NCBI GenBank assembly: GCA_963757565.1
Contig: CAVWSB010000011.1
Location: 2,232,001-2,296,000, forward strand
Length of the DNA stretch: 64,000 nucleotides
DNA from: PALSA-894 sp963757565
GTDB taxonomy: Bacteria; Pseudomonadota; Alphaproteobacteria; Rhizobiales; Xanthobacteraceae
Direction of reading: 5' to 3'
The translations under genes were made by a program, and so were the position numbers. Of this stretch, positions 1-10,027 are shown piece by piece; position 1 is the stretch's first letter; each line of letters starts with the position of its first letter. The notes under the pieces were generated by a model, which searched no databases, was not told the DNA's origin, and worked only from the letters and a program-made list of their open reading frames with translations.

Positions 1-1
1 T

Positions 2-364
2 TTCGGCTGGGCGCTGGAGGGCCGTGCCGTGCAGGATGTGTGGCTGGTGCCGCCGCGCGGCCAGCGCCAGGGCGACGCGGTCGCGCAGAGCAACCGCTAC
101 GGCACAACGCTGCGGGTGTACGATCCGCGCATCGACGCCTGGCACATCATCTGGACCGAGCCAGTCTGCCAGACCTATCTCACGATGATCGGCCGCGCGC
201 AGGGTGCCGACATCGTTCAACTCGGCAAGAACGCCGCAGGCCTGACGACGCGCTGGGGCTTCTACGAGATCACCCCAGACTCGTTCCTCTGGTGCGCGGA
301 TACTTCGGCCGACGGCGAAACGAACTGGAAACGGGTGGTGGAATTTCGCGCAACGCGTAGATAA
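2..364 (+). CDS. Conserved hypothetical protein, C-terminal part
   Basis: The reading frame is open from the window edge, so the start lies outside; about 120 C-terminal residues are present. It begins FGWALEGRAVQDVW and contains YGTTLRVYDPRIDAWH and a run ending WKRVVEFRA. The alternating hydrophobic/charged pattern with many Trp and Tyr suggests a small beta-rich, possibly lipocalin-like fold, but I cannot assign a function. A GTG at 29 could be read as a start, but the coding frame clearly continues upstream of it. It lies 23 bp before the DNA methyltransferase gene on the same strand and may share its transcript. Confidence 0.7.
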   Translation, partial: FGWALEGRAVQDVWLVPPRGQRQGDAVAQSNRYGTTLRVYDPRIDAWHIIWTEPVCQTYLTMIGRAQGADIVQLGKNAAGLTTRWGFYEITPDSFLWCADTSADGETNWKRVVEFRATRR

Positions 365-387
365 GGAGAAACATCGAGAGAGTTTCG

Positions 388-918
388 ATGACGACCCACC
401 ACCATGTGTTCGAGACCAGGCTCGGCTTGGCCGGCATCGCCTGGAACGATGCCGGCGTCGTCACGCGCTTTCGCCTGCCCGACCCCGACCGGGCCAACGC
501 CGAGAAGCAATTCAAGGGCAAGGCCGAGACGCCGCCGCCCAGCGTCGCGGATGTGATCGTCCAGGCCCTCCGATATTTCGAGGGTGAAAAGATCGATTTT
601 ACGCCGATCGACCTCGATCTCAGCCATGTCGAACCGGCCCGACGTTCGATCTACGACGCGCTGCGCAAAGTCGCATTCGGCGAGACCGTGACATACGGCG
701 AATTGGCGAAGCGCGCCGGCGCAACCCAGCCGCAGGCCGCGCAGGATGTCGGCGTTGCGATGGCGCGCAATCCGGTGCCTCTGATCATCCCTTGCCATCG
801 CGTGCTGGCGGCGGGCGGCAAGCTCGGCGGCTTTTCGGCGGCGGGGCGGACGGAAGCAAAAGAGCGCATGCTCGCGCTCGAGGGTGTGTTCATCGGCAAC
901 CAGCCGCGCCTGCTTTAG
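388..918 (+). CDS. ogt: Methylated-DNA-[protein]-cysteine S-methyltransferase
   Basis: A suicide DNA-repair enzyme that takes the methyl group from O6-methylguanine onto its own cysteine. The 176-residue protein has the family's C-terminal domain: the TYGELA segment (about 102-107), the ARNP turn (126-129) and the active-site motif PCHRV with the acceptor Cys136, followed by the GGFSAAGR loop. Length is normal for the Ogt type without an Ada regulatory domain. An AAGGAGAAA stretch lies just upstream, somewhat far from the ATG. No Ada-like regulator is visible nearby, so adaptive induction is not suggested. The assignment is secure; ogt versus the C-terminal part of ada is only a naming choice. 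Confidence 0.95.
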   Translation: MTTHHHVFETRLGLAGIAWNDAGVVTRFRLPDPDRANAEKQFKGKAETPPPSVADVIVQALRYFEGEKIDFTPIDLDLSHVEPARRSIYDALRKVAFGETVTYGELAKRAGATQPQAAQDVGVAMARNPVPLIIPCHRVLAAGGKLGGFSAAGRTEAKERMLALEGVFIGNQPRLL

Positions 919-1016
919 GTCGCCCCAAGCCCATTGCGGGGCTCGCCCGAAGGCGGCACATTGCCGCCGATCTCAGGCCCGTTGGGGCGACAATCAAGAC
1001 AATCGGGAGAGCGCGA

Positions 1017-1760
1017 ATGGCCAAGGTTGCGATCGTCACGGGTGCGGGGACGGGCGTCGGACGCGCGGCAGCGCTGGCATTGATGAAGGCGGGCTTCGCG
1101 GTAGCGCTGGTCGGCCGGCGCAAGGAGCCGCTCGATGCCGTCGCCAAGGAAGGCGCGTCGCCGCAGTCGCTGGTGATCCCGACCGACGTGAAGGACGTGG
1201 ACGCGATCCGTGCGATGTTCGCGAAAGTAAAATCCACCTACGGTCGCCTCGACGTGCTGTTCAACAATGCCGGCATGGGCGCGCCGCCGGTGCCGTTCGA
1301 GGAGCTGCCGGTCGAGAAATGGAAAGAGGTGGTCGACACCAACCTCACCGCGCTGTTCGTCTGTTCGCAGGAAGCGATCAAGATCATGAAGGACCAGTCG
1401 CCGCGCGGCGGCCGCATCATCAACAACGGCTCGATCTCGGCACACACCCCGCGTCCGCGCTCGGCCGCCTACACCTCGACCAAGCATGCCGTCACCGGCC
1501 TTACCAAGTCGATCGCGCTCGATGGACGCGCCTATGACGTCGCCTGCTCGCAGATCGACATCGGCAACGCCGCGACGCCGATGACCGACCGCATGGTGGC
1601 GGGCGTGCTGCAGCCCAGCGGCGAGATGATGCCCGAGCCGCGCATGGATGCCGAACATGTCGGCTCGGCGGTTGCCTACATGGCAAGCCTGCCGCTCGAC
1701 GCCAACGTCCTGTTCATGACCGTGATGGCGACAAAGATGCCGTTCGTCGGGCGAGGTTGA
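1017..1760 (+). CDS. Short-chain dehydrogenase/reductase (SDR), classical
   Basis: A 247-residue NAD(P)-dependent oxidoreductase of unknown substrate. The Rossmann cofactor motif TGAGTGVG is at 8-15, NNAG at 83-86, the catalytic Ser near 139-141, and the YTSTK pair Tyr152/Lys156. The ATG at 1017 is preferred over an upstream in-frame start at 792 because the fold begins directly with MAKVAIVTG and GGGAGA lies just before it. The next gene, a periplasmic tricarboxylate-type receptor, begins about 20 bp downstream, suggesting that one transcript joins uptake and oxidation of an organic acid; that link is inference. Confidence 0.9.
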   Translation: MAKVAIVTGAGTGVGRAAALALMKAGFAVALVGRRKEPLDAVAKEGASPQSLVIPTDVKDVDAIRAMFAKVKSTYGRLDVLFNNAGMGAPPVPFEELPVEKWKEVVDTNLTALFVCSQEAIKIMKDQSPRGGRIINNGSISAHTPRPRSAAYTSTKHAVTGLTKSIALDGRAYDVACSQIDIGNAATPMTDRMVAGVLQPSGEMMPEPRMDAEHVGSAVAYMASLPLDANVLFMTVMATKMPFVGRG

Positions 1761-1780
1761 AACAACAGAGGAGCGCGGGC

Positions 1781-2740
1781 ATGCTTCGCTGGCTCACCGG
1801 ACTGGCTTTGACGCTGCTCGCCCTCCCGGCGTCGGCAGACACCTTTCCATCGCGGCCGATTCACCTGATCGTCGCCTACTCGCCCGGCGGCACCGGCGAC
1901 GTCGTCGCGCGCATCATCGCGGACAGGCTGGGGCCGGCGCTTGGGCAGAGCGTGATCGTCGAGAACCGCGCGGGCGCGAGCGGCGCGATCGGCGCACAGG
2001 CGGTGCTGAACGCCCTGCCCGATGGCCACACGCTGCTGGTCGGACAGACCGCCGAGATCGTGGTCAACGAGTTCTGGATCAAGGGGCTCACATACGATCC
2101 GAAAGATCTGATGCCGGTCGCGCTGGCGACCGTCGTGCCGCTTGCGCTGGTGGTCCCAGCGGCGGCGCCCTATGCGACGCTCGACGACATGCTCAAGGCG
2201 ATCCAGGCCTCGGCCAAACCCGCGACCTTCGCATCGGCCGGCACCGGCACACCGGGACACTTCGCGGGCGAGTATCTCAGCGCCAAGCTCCCCGGCAAGC
2301 TCACGCATGTGCCGTACAAGGGCGCGGGCCCCGCGCTCAATGACATTCTCGGCGGCCATGTGGACATGTATTTCTCCGGCTTCCCCCCGGTGATGCCGCT
2401 GATGAAAGCCGGCAGCGTGAAGGTCCTCGCGGTGTCGTCGGCGGCACGCGCCGATGCGGCGCCCGAGATTCCGAGTGTCGCGGAGATCACCGGCTACAAG
2501 GATTTCGACTTCACGCTCTGGCAGGGCTTCTTCGCGCCGAAGGGCACGCCGGCCGACGTGGTCACGCGGCTCAATGCCGAGATCAACACGATCCTGGCCG
2601 ATCCGGTGACGCGGCGGAAACTGGTCGATGCCGGCGCCAATGTCGCGCCGCAGTCGATCGCGCAGTTCAGCGCGTTCGTGGACAACGAGCGTGCGAAATA
2701 CGAGCGGATCATCCGCGAGACCGGCGTCAAGCCCGACTAG
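1781..2740 (+). CDS. Tripartite tricarboxylate transporter substrate-binding protein (Bug/TctC family)
   Basis: A periplasmic solute receptor of 319 residues. A signal peptide (about 1-19, ending PASA) precedes FPSRPIHLIVAYSPGGTGD, the typical start of Bug proteins, and the AGASGAIGA and GTPGHFAGE segments that line the ligand pocket. I chose ATG 1781 with GAGGAG at 1768-1773; a TTG at 1757 would overlap the SDR stop codon. No tctA/tctB membrane genes are present, which is usual for the expanded Bug family in proteobacteria. Its last 14 bases overlap the convergent MFS gene. The ligand cannot be read from the sequence. Confidence 0.93.
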   Translation: MLRWLTGLALTLLALPASADTFPSRPIHLIVAYSPGGTGDVVARIIADRLGPALGQSVIVENRAGASGAIGAQAVLNALPDGHTLLVGQTAEIVVNEFWIKGLTYDPKDLMPVALATVVPLALVVPAAAPYATLDDMLKAIQASAKPATFASAGTGTPGHFAGEYLSAKLPGKLTHVPYKGAGPALNDILGGHVDMYFSGFPPVMPLMKAGSVKVLAVSSAARADAAPEIPSVAEITGYKDFDFTLWQGFFAPKGTPADVVTRLNAEINTILADPVTRRKLVDAGANVAPQSIAQFSAFVDNERAKYERIIRETGVKPD

Positions 2741-3914
2741 GCGAGCGCAGCATCCACGTGAGCGCAAGCGCCACCACGGCCGAGACCAGCATGACGCCGA
2801 AGGCCGCGTCGTAGCCGCCGGTGGTGTCGAAGATCGCCGCACCCATATAGGCGCCGACCCCGCCGAAAATCTGATGCACCATCGTGATCAGGCCGGACAG
2901 CGCGCCAAGATTTTTCGTCCCGAAACTTTCGCGCACGAACACGGCGGTGAGCGGCGCGGTGACGAGGAATGTCGCGCCGAACACCAGCGCGAAGACCGCC
3001 ACCGATAGCGGCGATTGATCGAGCGCGATCCAGCCGAATACGACGATGCGCGCCGCGAAGGCCGCGGCCGTCGGCCACATCGGCCCTGCCCGGTCGCTCA
3101 TGAAACCGGACGCGACGACCCCAGCAAGGCCGGTCAGGCCCATGAGCGCAAGCAGGTTTCCTGCGGCCAGAATCCCGAGGCCGCGGTCCTGCGCGAAGGC
3201 CGCGACGTGCGTTGTGACGAAGAAATCGTCCATTCCGCAGATCGCGTAGATGGCAATCAGCAGCCAGAACTGCTTCTGGCCGGCAGCTTCGCGCAGCGAC
3301 AGGCTTGCACGTGGCGCTTGCGCGAAGGTTGCCACACGCCCCGGCAGCGCGAACAGCAGCGGCAACAGAACAAGATGGGCGATTCCGATCCAGACGAAGA
3401 CCGAACGCCAGCCGACCTCCGCGAGCACGCTCGCCAGCAGGGCGATCATCAGGAGTTGACCGACGCTCATGCCGGAGATCGCAACCGCATTCGCGAAGCC
3501 CGCGCGTCCGGGATAGAGGCGCATCACGATCACGCCGACGATCACCAGCGAGGCCGCGCCATTGCCGATCGCGAACACCAGCCCGTAGAGTACGAACGCG
3601 TGCCACGGCTGCGAGACAAGGCTCATTGCCGCAATGCCGCTCCCGCCGATGATCGTGCCCGCCATCAGCAATGCACGTGGGCTGAAGCGGTCCGCCAGGC
3701 GGCCGGCGAGGAAGGTCGCAATCGCCGACACCAGCATGTAGGCGCCGACCGCGATCCCAAGTTCGCTGCGCGCCCAGCCGAACTCGTCCACCATCGGGCG
3801 GAATGTGAGCCCGATGGCGAAGCGCGCACCGCCCCCTACAAACATCGCAAGGAAGCCAGCGGCGAGCGCGATCCCGCGCGCGGCGCGCGGGCTGCCCGCT
3901 GTGGCCGCCGTCAT
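2727..3914 (-). CDS. MFS transporter
   Basis: A 395-residue inner-membrane secondary transporter with about twelve hydrophobic segments. The first half carries the loop LAGRLADRFSPR, the typical MFS cytoplasmic motif A region between helices 2 and 3. The start ATG overlaps the stop of the upstream GST gene by four bases (ATGA at 3911-3914), showing translational coupling. It is the third gene of a MaoC - GST - MFS operon, so it probably moves a carboxylic acid handled by that operon, but the substrate is unknown. Confidence 0.9.
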   Translation of the reverse strand: MTAATAGSPRAARGIALAAGFLAMFVGGGARFAIGLTFRPMVDEFGWARSELGIAVGAYMLVSAIATFLAGRLADRFSPRALLMAGTIIGGSGIAAMSLVSQPWHAFVLYGLVFAIGNGAASLVIVGVIVMRLYPGRAGFANAVAISGMSVGQLLMIALLASVLAEVGWRSVFVWIGIAHLVLLPLLFALPGRVATFAQAPRASLSLREAAGQKQFWLLIAIYAICGMDDFFVTTHVAAFAQDRGLGILAAGNLLALMGLTGLAGVVASGFMSDRAGPMWPTAAAFAARIVVFGWIALDQSPLSVAVFALVFGATFLVTAPLTAVFVRESFGTKNLGALSGLITMVHQIFGGVGAYMGAAIFDTTGGYDAAFGVMLVSAVVALALTWMLRSPSRA

Positions 3915-4561
3915 GACGTCGGGGCGTCGGGCTGGCGCAGGGGATGCTCGGCGGCGAACGCTTCGACCGCCATGCAGTTCGCAAAGATGCGGCCCGCTAC
4001 CGGGTAGTCTCCCGGGTCGCGCCCGCCGAACAGTTTCGCGCTGGTCAGGTGCGCGGCAAGGCAAATGTCCGCAACCGTTACCTGATCGCCGACGCAGAAC
4101 GTCCCGGTCCGCCGATCGTGCGACAGCACCTCCTCGACCGCGCGACTTCCCGTGTCGAGCCAGTGCCGCACCCATTTGGCGCGCGTTGCTTCGTCGAGAT
4201 GCAGCTCCTCGTCCAGATATTTGCGCACACGCGGCACGATGAAAGGATGCGCATCCATCGCGACCATTTGCGCGAGCGCGCGCGCGTGTACGCGGGCGTG
4301 CATATCTTTCGGCAGCAGCGGCGGATCGGGATATTTCTCGTCGAGATATTCGAGGATCGCGAGGGACTGCACGAGCGGCGGCCCATCGCCATCGATCAAT
4401 GTCGGGACCACGCCCTCTGGATTGAGCCGCTGATAGTCGGCGGCGAATTGATCGCCCGCGAGCAGGTCGAGCGTGATCTTCTCCATCGCAAGCCCCTTCA
4501 GGCGCAGCGCAATGCGCACGCGGAAGGCGGCTTGCGAGCGCCAGTATGTGAAAAGTTTCAT
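3911..4561 (-). CDS. maiA: Glutathione S-transferase, zeta-like (maleylacetoacetate isomerase family)
   Basis: A 216-residue GST. The N-terminal thioredoxin-like domain begins MKLFTYWRSQAAFRVRIAL, matching the zeta-class SSxxxRVRIAL motif in spacing, although the usual SerSer is RS here. LNPEGVVPTL and QSLAILEYLDEKYP supply the glutathione site, followed by an all-helical domain with the conserved VTVADICLA segment. Zeta GSTs isomerise maleylacetoacetate or maleylpyruvate in aromatic degradation. It overlaps the upstream MaoC gene and the downstream MFS gene by four bases each. Isomerase activity is inferred; a plain GST is possible. Confidence 0.85.
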   Translation of the reverse strand: MKLFTYWRSQAAFRVRIALRLKGLAMEKITLDLLAGDQFAADYQRLNPEGVVPTLIDGDGPPLVQSLAILEYLDEKYPDPPLLPKDMHARVHARALAQMVAMDAHPFIVPRVRKYLDEELHLDEATRAKWVRHWLDTGSRAVEEVLSHDRRTGTFCVGDQVTVADICLAAHLTSAKLFGGRDPGDYPVAGRIFANCMAVEAFAAEHPLRQPDAPTS

Positions 4562-5010
4562 GACTGTTTCGCGGCACGCGTCGGAACGATCCCGATCGGG
4601 GTGAAGGTGTAAACCGCATCGCCTTTTTGATTGAACATCGTCCATTTGATCAGAACGATGCCCTGCGGTTTCGTTTTTGATGGCGTCAGCGTGACAACCT
4701 CGCCTTCGATATGCAGTTCATCCCCCGGCCGCACGGGCAGCATCCAGCGCAGATTATCGACACCCATGCCGATCATCGGATGCGGGCCGAACGGCTTGGT
4801 TCTCACGGTGAGCCCCATTGCAATCGCGGCCGTGTGCCAGCCCGACGCCGCGAGACCCTTGAACAAAGTCTTCCGCGCCGCGGCGTCGTCAAGGTGCATG
4901 GGCTGCGGATCGAATTCAGCCGCAAAGCGCTTGATGTCGTCCTCGGTGACCTTGATCGAGCCGCTCTTGAATTTCATGCCGAGCGTAAAATCGTCAAACC
5001 AATCGATCAT
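4558..5010 (-). CDS. MaoC family (R)-specific enoyl-CoA hydratase-like protein
   Basis: A 150-residue single hot-dog-fold protein. The catalytic pair is visible as Asp34 and His39 in the FDPQPMH stretch, the standard motif of MaoC-like hydratases, followed by KGLAASGWHTAA. Start ATG 5010 gives a normal family N-terminus (MIDWFDDFTLG), preferred over an in-frame start at 5076. First gene of the coupled three-gene operon. The likely role is hydration or dehydration of a CoA thioester in the catabolism served by the GST and transporter. Confidence 0.9.
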   Translation of the reverse strand: MIDWFDDFTLGMKFKSGSIKVTEDDIKRFAAEFDPQPMHLDDAAARKTLFKGLAASGWHTAAIAMGLTVRTKPFGPHPMIGMGVDNLRWMLPVRPGDELHIEGEVVTLTPSKTKPQGIVLIKWTMFNQKGDAVYTFTPIGIVPTRAAKQS

Positions 5011-5104
5011 CGCCGCCCTCTCATATTGATGAAGCGGAGATGACGCCCCGCATGATGATGAAATTGTATCATGCACACGGGATCACGCCGTGGGGACCGT
5101 AGCG

Positions 5105-5476
5105 CTACACTGCGCTGACCGCCACCTTGCTGCCGGCCTTCACGGCCGCGAGCGATTTCGCATCGCCGATGAGACGGCCGAAGATGTTGCACGGGCTCGC
5201 AAGGCGCGTCTCGTCGCCCTGGCTGATCGGCGTGCGGCCATAACCGAGCGCAATGCACGGGCCGTCGGGCCAGTAGGCGACTTCACCCGGGGTCACCACC
5301 GCGCGCGCGTCCGTCTCACACGGTGTCTCTACCGGAACGTCGAAATAGACCTCCTCGCCCCACGTCATCACGCGGGCCTCGTAGGGCAGCGCGGCGAAAA
5401 CCGCCTTCGCGGTCGGCGTGTCGGTGAGATCGGCTTCCAGCGTCAGCGTGCCGAAGTCGAAGCGGACCCGGGCCAC
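5105..5476 (-). CDS. Cyclophilin-like family protein (DUF3830-type)
   Basis: A small 123-residue protein starting at GTG 5476, two bases after the stop of the cupin gene. It has the hallmarks of the TM1367/DUF3830 cyclophilin-like family: LEADLTDTPTAKAVFAALPY, TWGEEVYFDVPV, GEVAYWPDGPCIALGYGRTP and the final NIFGRLIGDAKSL. These proteins have the cyclophilin beta barrel but generally lack proven isomerase activity. The tight spacing to the cupin indicates a two-gene operon. Function unknown. Confidence 0.85.
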   Translation of the reverse strand: MARVRFDFGTLTLEADLTDTPTAKAVFAALPYEARVMTWGEEVYFDVPVETPCETDARAVVTPGEVAYWPDGPCIALGYGRTPISQGDETRLASPCNIFGRLIGDAKSLAAVKAGSKVAVSAV

Positions 5477-5478
5477 GA

Positions 5479-5976
5479 TCAGGCGAGCTCGGTGGTCTCG
5501 AATTCCGCCGGCAGGATAATTTCCAGCAACTCGGCGTCGTCCGAGTAGTCGAGGATCTTGTGCTTGATCCTCGGCGGCTGCAGCCACGCGCTGCCCGGAC
5601 GCATCACATGAGCACCCTGCCCTTCTAGTTCGGTCCTCACCCAGCCCTTGAGCACGTAGACCATCTGGAACTCGACGTCGTGGAAGTGCAGCTTGGAGAC
5701 TTCTTCCGGCCGGCACGGCGGCACGAAGCGGATGACATGCGCCTGAACCATTCCGCCGGTCGCCTTGGCCATGCCGAGATCGCGATACTTGGCGTAAGTG
5801 CGCAGCCCGCCGTCGAAATCTTCCTCGCTGTGGTGGCTGACGCGGAAAAACTGCGCCGAGGGCTTCGCCGGTGCCGCCGCGCGCTTGGTTGCCGCAGGGG
5901 CGGGCTTGGTGCGCGACTTCACGGGTTTCCGAGCCGCCGTGCGTCGCGCAGTCGCCTTGGTCCGTGCCCGTGCCAT
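5479..5976 (-). CDS. Cupin domain protein with basic Ala/Lys/Arg-rich N-terminus
   Basis: A 165-residue protein. Residues 1-40 are a low-complexity basic segment rich in Ala, Lys, Arg and Pro. The remainder holds a cupin barrel: LHFHDVEFQMVYVLKGW contains the metal-binding His-x-His and following Glu/Gln positions, and PGSAWLQPPRIKHK gives the second cupin motif. ATG 5976 is preferred over 6036 because it begins the basic tail without an unlikely extension. It is followed two bases later by the cyclophilin-like gene. The substrate is unknown. Confidence 0.85.
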   Translation of the reverse strand: MARARTKATARRTAARKPVKSRTKPAPAATKRAAAPAKPSAQFFRVSHHSEEDFDGGLRTYAKYRDLGMAKATGGMVQAHVIRFVPPCRPEEVSKLHFHDVEFQMVYVLKGWVRTELEGQGAHVMRPGSAWLQPPRIKHKILDYSDDAELLEIILPAEFETTELA

Positions 5977-6094
5977 GCTCGCCCTCCGCCCCAACTCAAA
6001 CGCCCTCGCGCTCAGGCGCGTCGCGTTCGGCAGCATAGCTTGGGGGGTCGCGCGGCTTCAACGCCGACGCGCGGCAGACCTTCGGAAAGGTGAA

Positions 6095-6364
6095 TCAGTG
6101 CAGGCGGAAGACGTCGCCCACGGCGTTCAGTTCGGCCGGCTTGATCAGGCCCGAATGCGCGACCGTGACCGAGTGCAGCGCACCATCCAATTTGTTGCGC
6201 CAAAACTCGAGAAAACGCTGCAGTTCCGGGAATTTCGGGCAGAGATCGTATTCTTGCCAGACGTAGGACTGCAGCAACCAAGGGTGATCGGGACGGCGAT
6301 AGAAGATGTGCGCGGTGGTGAGCCCGTATCCGGCAAGCTGACGCCGGAAGTCACTGCTGGCCAT
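6095..6364 (-). CDS. usg: Usg family protein
   Basis: An 89-residue protein matching the short Usg family found almost only in alphaproteobacteria, with HIFYRRPDHPWLLQSYVWQ and a Tyr/Asp/Pro-rich middle. Usg was first noticed beside tryptophan biosynthesis genes; its molecular role is not established. Here it is separated from any trp gene and lies divergent to groES, with the CIRCE-containing region between them. Family assignment by recognised sequence pattern. Confidence 0.85.
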   Translation of the reverse strand: MASSDFRRQLAGYGLTTAHIFYRRPDHPWLLQSYVWQEYDLCPKFPELQRFLEFWRNKLDGALHSVTVAHSGLIKPAELNAVGDVFRLH

Positions 6365-6517
6365 TTTGGTCCTCCAGGAATCTGCGGAGACTCAAATTCT
6401 CAGGCACGCGACAGTTCCATTGCAAGCCTAAAAGGTAAATAAAATGTTTACTATCAAGGCATTAGCAGCAATGCGACAACAGTGCTGACAGGAATTAACC
6501 ATCCGTCGGAAGCGGTG

Positions 6518-6544
6518 CTAGCAATCGTTCCTGTCGAGTGCTAA
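6518..6544 (+). promoter_or_regulatory. CIRCE element (HrcA operator) upstream of groES
   Basis: An inverted repeat with arms CTAGCAATC and GAGTGCTAA separated by exactly nine bases. The right arm matches the CIRCE consensus perfectly; the left arm matches 7 of 9 positions. The element lies about 130 bp before the groES start, so HrcA repression of groESL is expected. The rest of the 309-bp gap between usg and groES shows no gene; I could not confidently place -35/-10 boxes. Confidence 0.92.
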
Positions 6545-6673
6545 AAAAATTTCGGCGGCCTCTTGTGGCTCACGGCGCCGTGAACTATCTCGGCTACGCG
6601 CGGCCCGAGGGGGACCTTCCGCACGGCCGCCGCTTCAAAAATCGTCGTTTTAACAAGCTCTTAGGAGGACTTC

Positions 6674-6991
6674 ATGAAATTCCGCCCGCTTCACGACCGC
6701 GTCGTCGTCAAGCGCATCGATGCCGAGGAGAAGACTGCCGGTGGCATCATCATCCCGGATACCGCCAAGGAAAAGCCCTCGCAGGGCGAAATCGTCGCCG
6801 TCGGCCCCGGTGGCCGCGACGAAGCCGGCAAGTTGATCCCGATCGACCTCAAGGTCGGTGACACCGTGCTGTTCGGCAAGTGGTCGGGCACCGAAGTGAA
6901 GATCGACGGCCAGGATCTCCTGATCATGAAGGAGTCCGACATCATGGGCGTGATCGAAGGCACCGTTGCCGCCCGCAAAAAGGCCGCCTGA
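6674..6991 (+). CDS. groES: Co-chaperonin GroES
   Basis: The 105-residue cap of the GroEL folding chamber. It starts MKFRPLHDRVVVKR and carries the mobile loop AGGIIIPDTAKEKP (about 21-34), whose hydrophobic IIIP contacts GroEL, then GEIVAVGPG and the terminal VIEG segment. A strong ribosome-binding site, TTAGGAGG at 6661-6668, precedes the ATG. It is followed 90 bp later by groEL in one operon controlled through the CIRCE element. Confidence 0.98.
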   Translation: MKFRPLHDRVVVKRIDAEEKTAGGIIIPDTAKEKPSQGEIVAVGPGGRDEAGKLIPIDLKVGDTVLFGKWSGTEVKIDGQDLLIMKESDIMGVIEGTVAARKKAA

Positions 6992-7081
6992 GGCCAAGCA
7001 TTCATCATTTCATCCGTCGAGACGCCGCGCACGCGCGGCTTTTAGGGATGACGATCGAACAGACATCAAGGAACGGACAAC

Positions 7082-8722
<1,641 letters not shown>

Positions 8723-8745
8723 GTCCTAACCACCGATTGCAGTTG

Positions 8746-8776
8746 GAGGCCGCCGGAAACGGCGGCCTCTTTTTTT
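8746..8776 (+). terminator. Rho-independent terminator of groESL
   Basis: A perfect 9-bp stem GAGGCCGCC / GGCGGCCTC with a six-base loop, followed directly by seven T residues, 24 bp after the groEL stop codon. Confidence 0.95.
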
Positions 8777-8829
8777 GCGCCCGGCTTTTCCGTCTATAGT
8801 CTCCCGAAATTGCCTGGGGAAATGCCGGA

Positions 8830-10005
8830 ATGCCCGAACGCTACGACGCCATCGTGATCGGTCTGGGCGCGATGGGATCGGCCGCCACGTATCAGCTCGC
8901 CAAGGCCGGCCAGCGCGTGCTCGGGATCGACCGCTTCGCGCCCCCTCACCGCTTCGGCTCCAGCCACGGCGAGACCCGCATCACCCGCCTCGCCTGCGGC
9001 GAAGGCCTCGAATACACGCAGTTCGCCCGCCGCTCGCATGAGATCTGGCGCGAACTCGAAGCCGACACGGCCACGTCATTGCTGGTTCAGAACGGCGCGC
9101 TGATCATCTCCGGCGAAGGACCCCGCTCGGCCAATCACGAGAATACGGATTTCCTCGGCACCACCATCGAGGCCGCGGAGCGCGCCGGGGTCGCACACGA
9201 AATTCTTTCCGACAGCGAAATCCGCCGGCGGCATCCTGCGTTCAACGTCCTCGATGGCGACCGCGCTTATTTCGAGCCCGGCGGCGGCTATGTCCGGCCG
9301 GAGGAATGCATCCGGGCGCAACTGGAGCAGGCGGCACAGTTCGGCGCTGCGATCCGTGTCAACGAAACAGTGTCGGCATTCGGCACCGACGGCCCCGTGC
9401 AGGTGAAGACGGATCGCGCGACCTATGCGGCCGACAAGATCGTCATCACGGCCGGCCCCTGGCTGCCCGACCTGGTGTCGCGCGAACGCGCGCGCGCGTT
9501 CACGGTGCGCCGGCAAGTGCTCTACTGGTTCAAGCTTCGCCCCGGCGCGCCGATTGCGGATCACCGGCCGGAAAGCTTCCCGGCGTTCATCTGGCAAACC
9601 CATGGCCGCCAGTCGATCTACGGCTTTCCGTGGACCGGCGAAGGCACGCCCACGATCAAGATCGCGACCGAACAATACGATACATCGACGTCGGCGCAGT
9701 CGGTCGACCGCACGATCTCGGAGGCCGAGACGCGCGCGATGTTTACGGACTACGTCGCGCCGTTCTTTCCCGGCGCCGCGCCGGAGTGCGATCGCTCGGC
9801 GGTCTGCCTCTACACCTGCGTGGACAAGGCGCGCTTCGTGATCGACGAATTGCCGGGCAATCCGCGCGTGATCGTCGCGTCCCCCTGCTCGGGTCATGGC
9901 TTCAAGCATTCGGCCGGGATCGGCGAGGCGCTCGCCGATATCGCGATCAACGGCAAAAAAGCCGCGACGAAATTCGATCTCTCGCAATTCGCAATGCCGC
10001 TTTAG
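8830..10005 (+). CDS. solA: N-methyl-L-tryptophan oxidase / monomeric sarcosine oxidase-like flavoenzyme
   Basis: A 391-residue FAD enzyme of the MSOX/SolA group, which oxidises N-methylated amino acids to give formaldehyde and H2O2. The dinucleotide motif GLGAMG is at 11-16, followed by the family signature PPHRFGSSHGETRITRLA. The C-terminal CLYTCVDKARFVIDELP begins with Cys326, in the position of the cysteine that binds FAD covalently in MSOX, and SGHGFKHSAGIGE closes the flavin site. It is followed 22 bp later by a cupin gene. The exact N-methyl substrate cannot be told. Confidence 0.9.
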   Translation: MPERYDAIVIGLGAMGSAATYQLAKAGQRVLGIDRFAPPHRFGSSHGETRITRLACGEGLEYTQFARRSHEIWRELEADTATSLLVQNGALIISGEGPRSANHENTDFLGTTIEAAERAGVAHEILSDSEIRRRHPAFNVLDGDRAYFEPGGGYVRPEECIRAQLEQAAQFGAAIRVNETVSAFGTDGPVQVKTDRATYAADKIVITAGPWLPDLVSRERARAFTVRRQVLYWFKLRPGAPIADHRPESFPAFIWQTHGRQSIYGFPWTGEGTPTIKIATEQYDTSTSAQSVDRTISEAETRAMFTDYVAPFFPGAAPECDRSAVCLYTCVDKARFVIDELPGNPRVIVASPCSGHGFKHSAGIGEALADIAINGKKAATKFDLSQFAMPL

Positions 10006-10027
10006 CAAACAGAAGGAGCGACGCATC

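Noticed and set aside
43..360. Alternative 106-codon + frame at the left edge
   Set aside because: Arg/Ala-rich shadow of the conserved protein in the next frame.
2727..4619. One long protein joining GST region and MFS
   Set aside because: The frame is open by chance through the GST gene; MFS homology begins at MTAATAG (3914), at an ATGA overlap.
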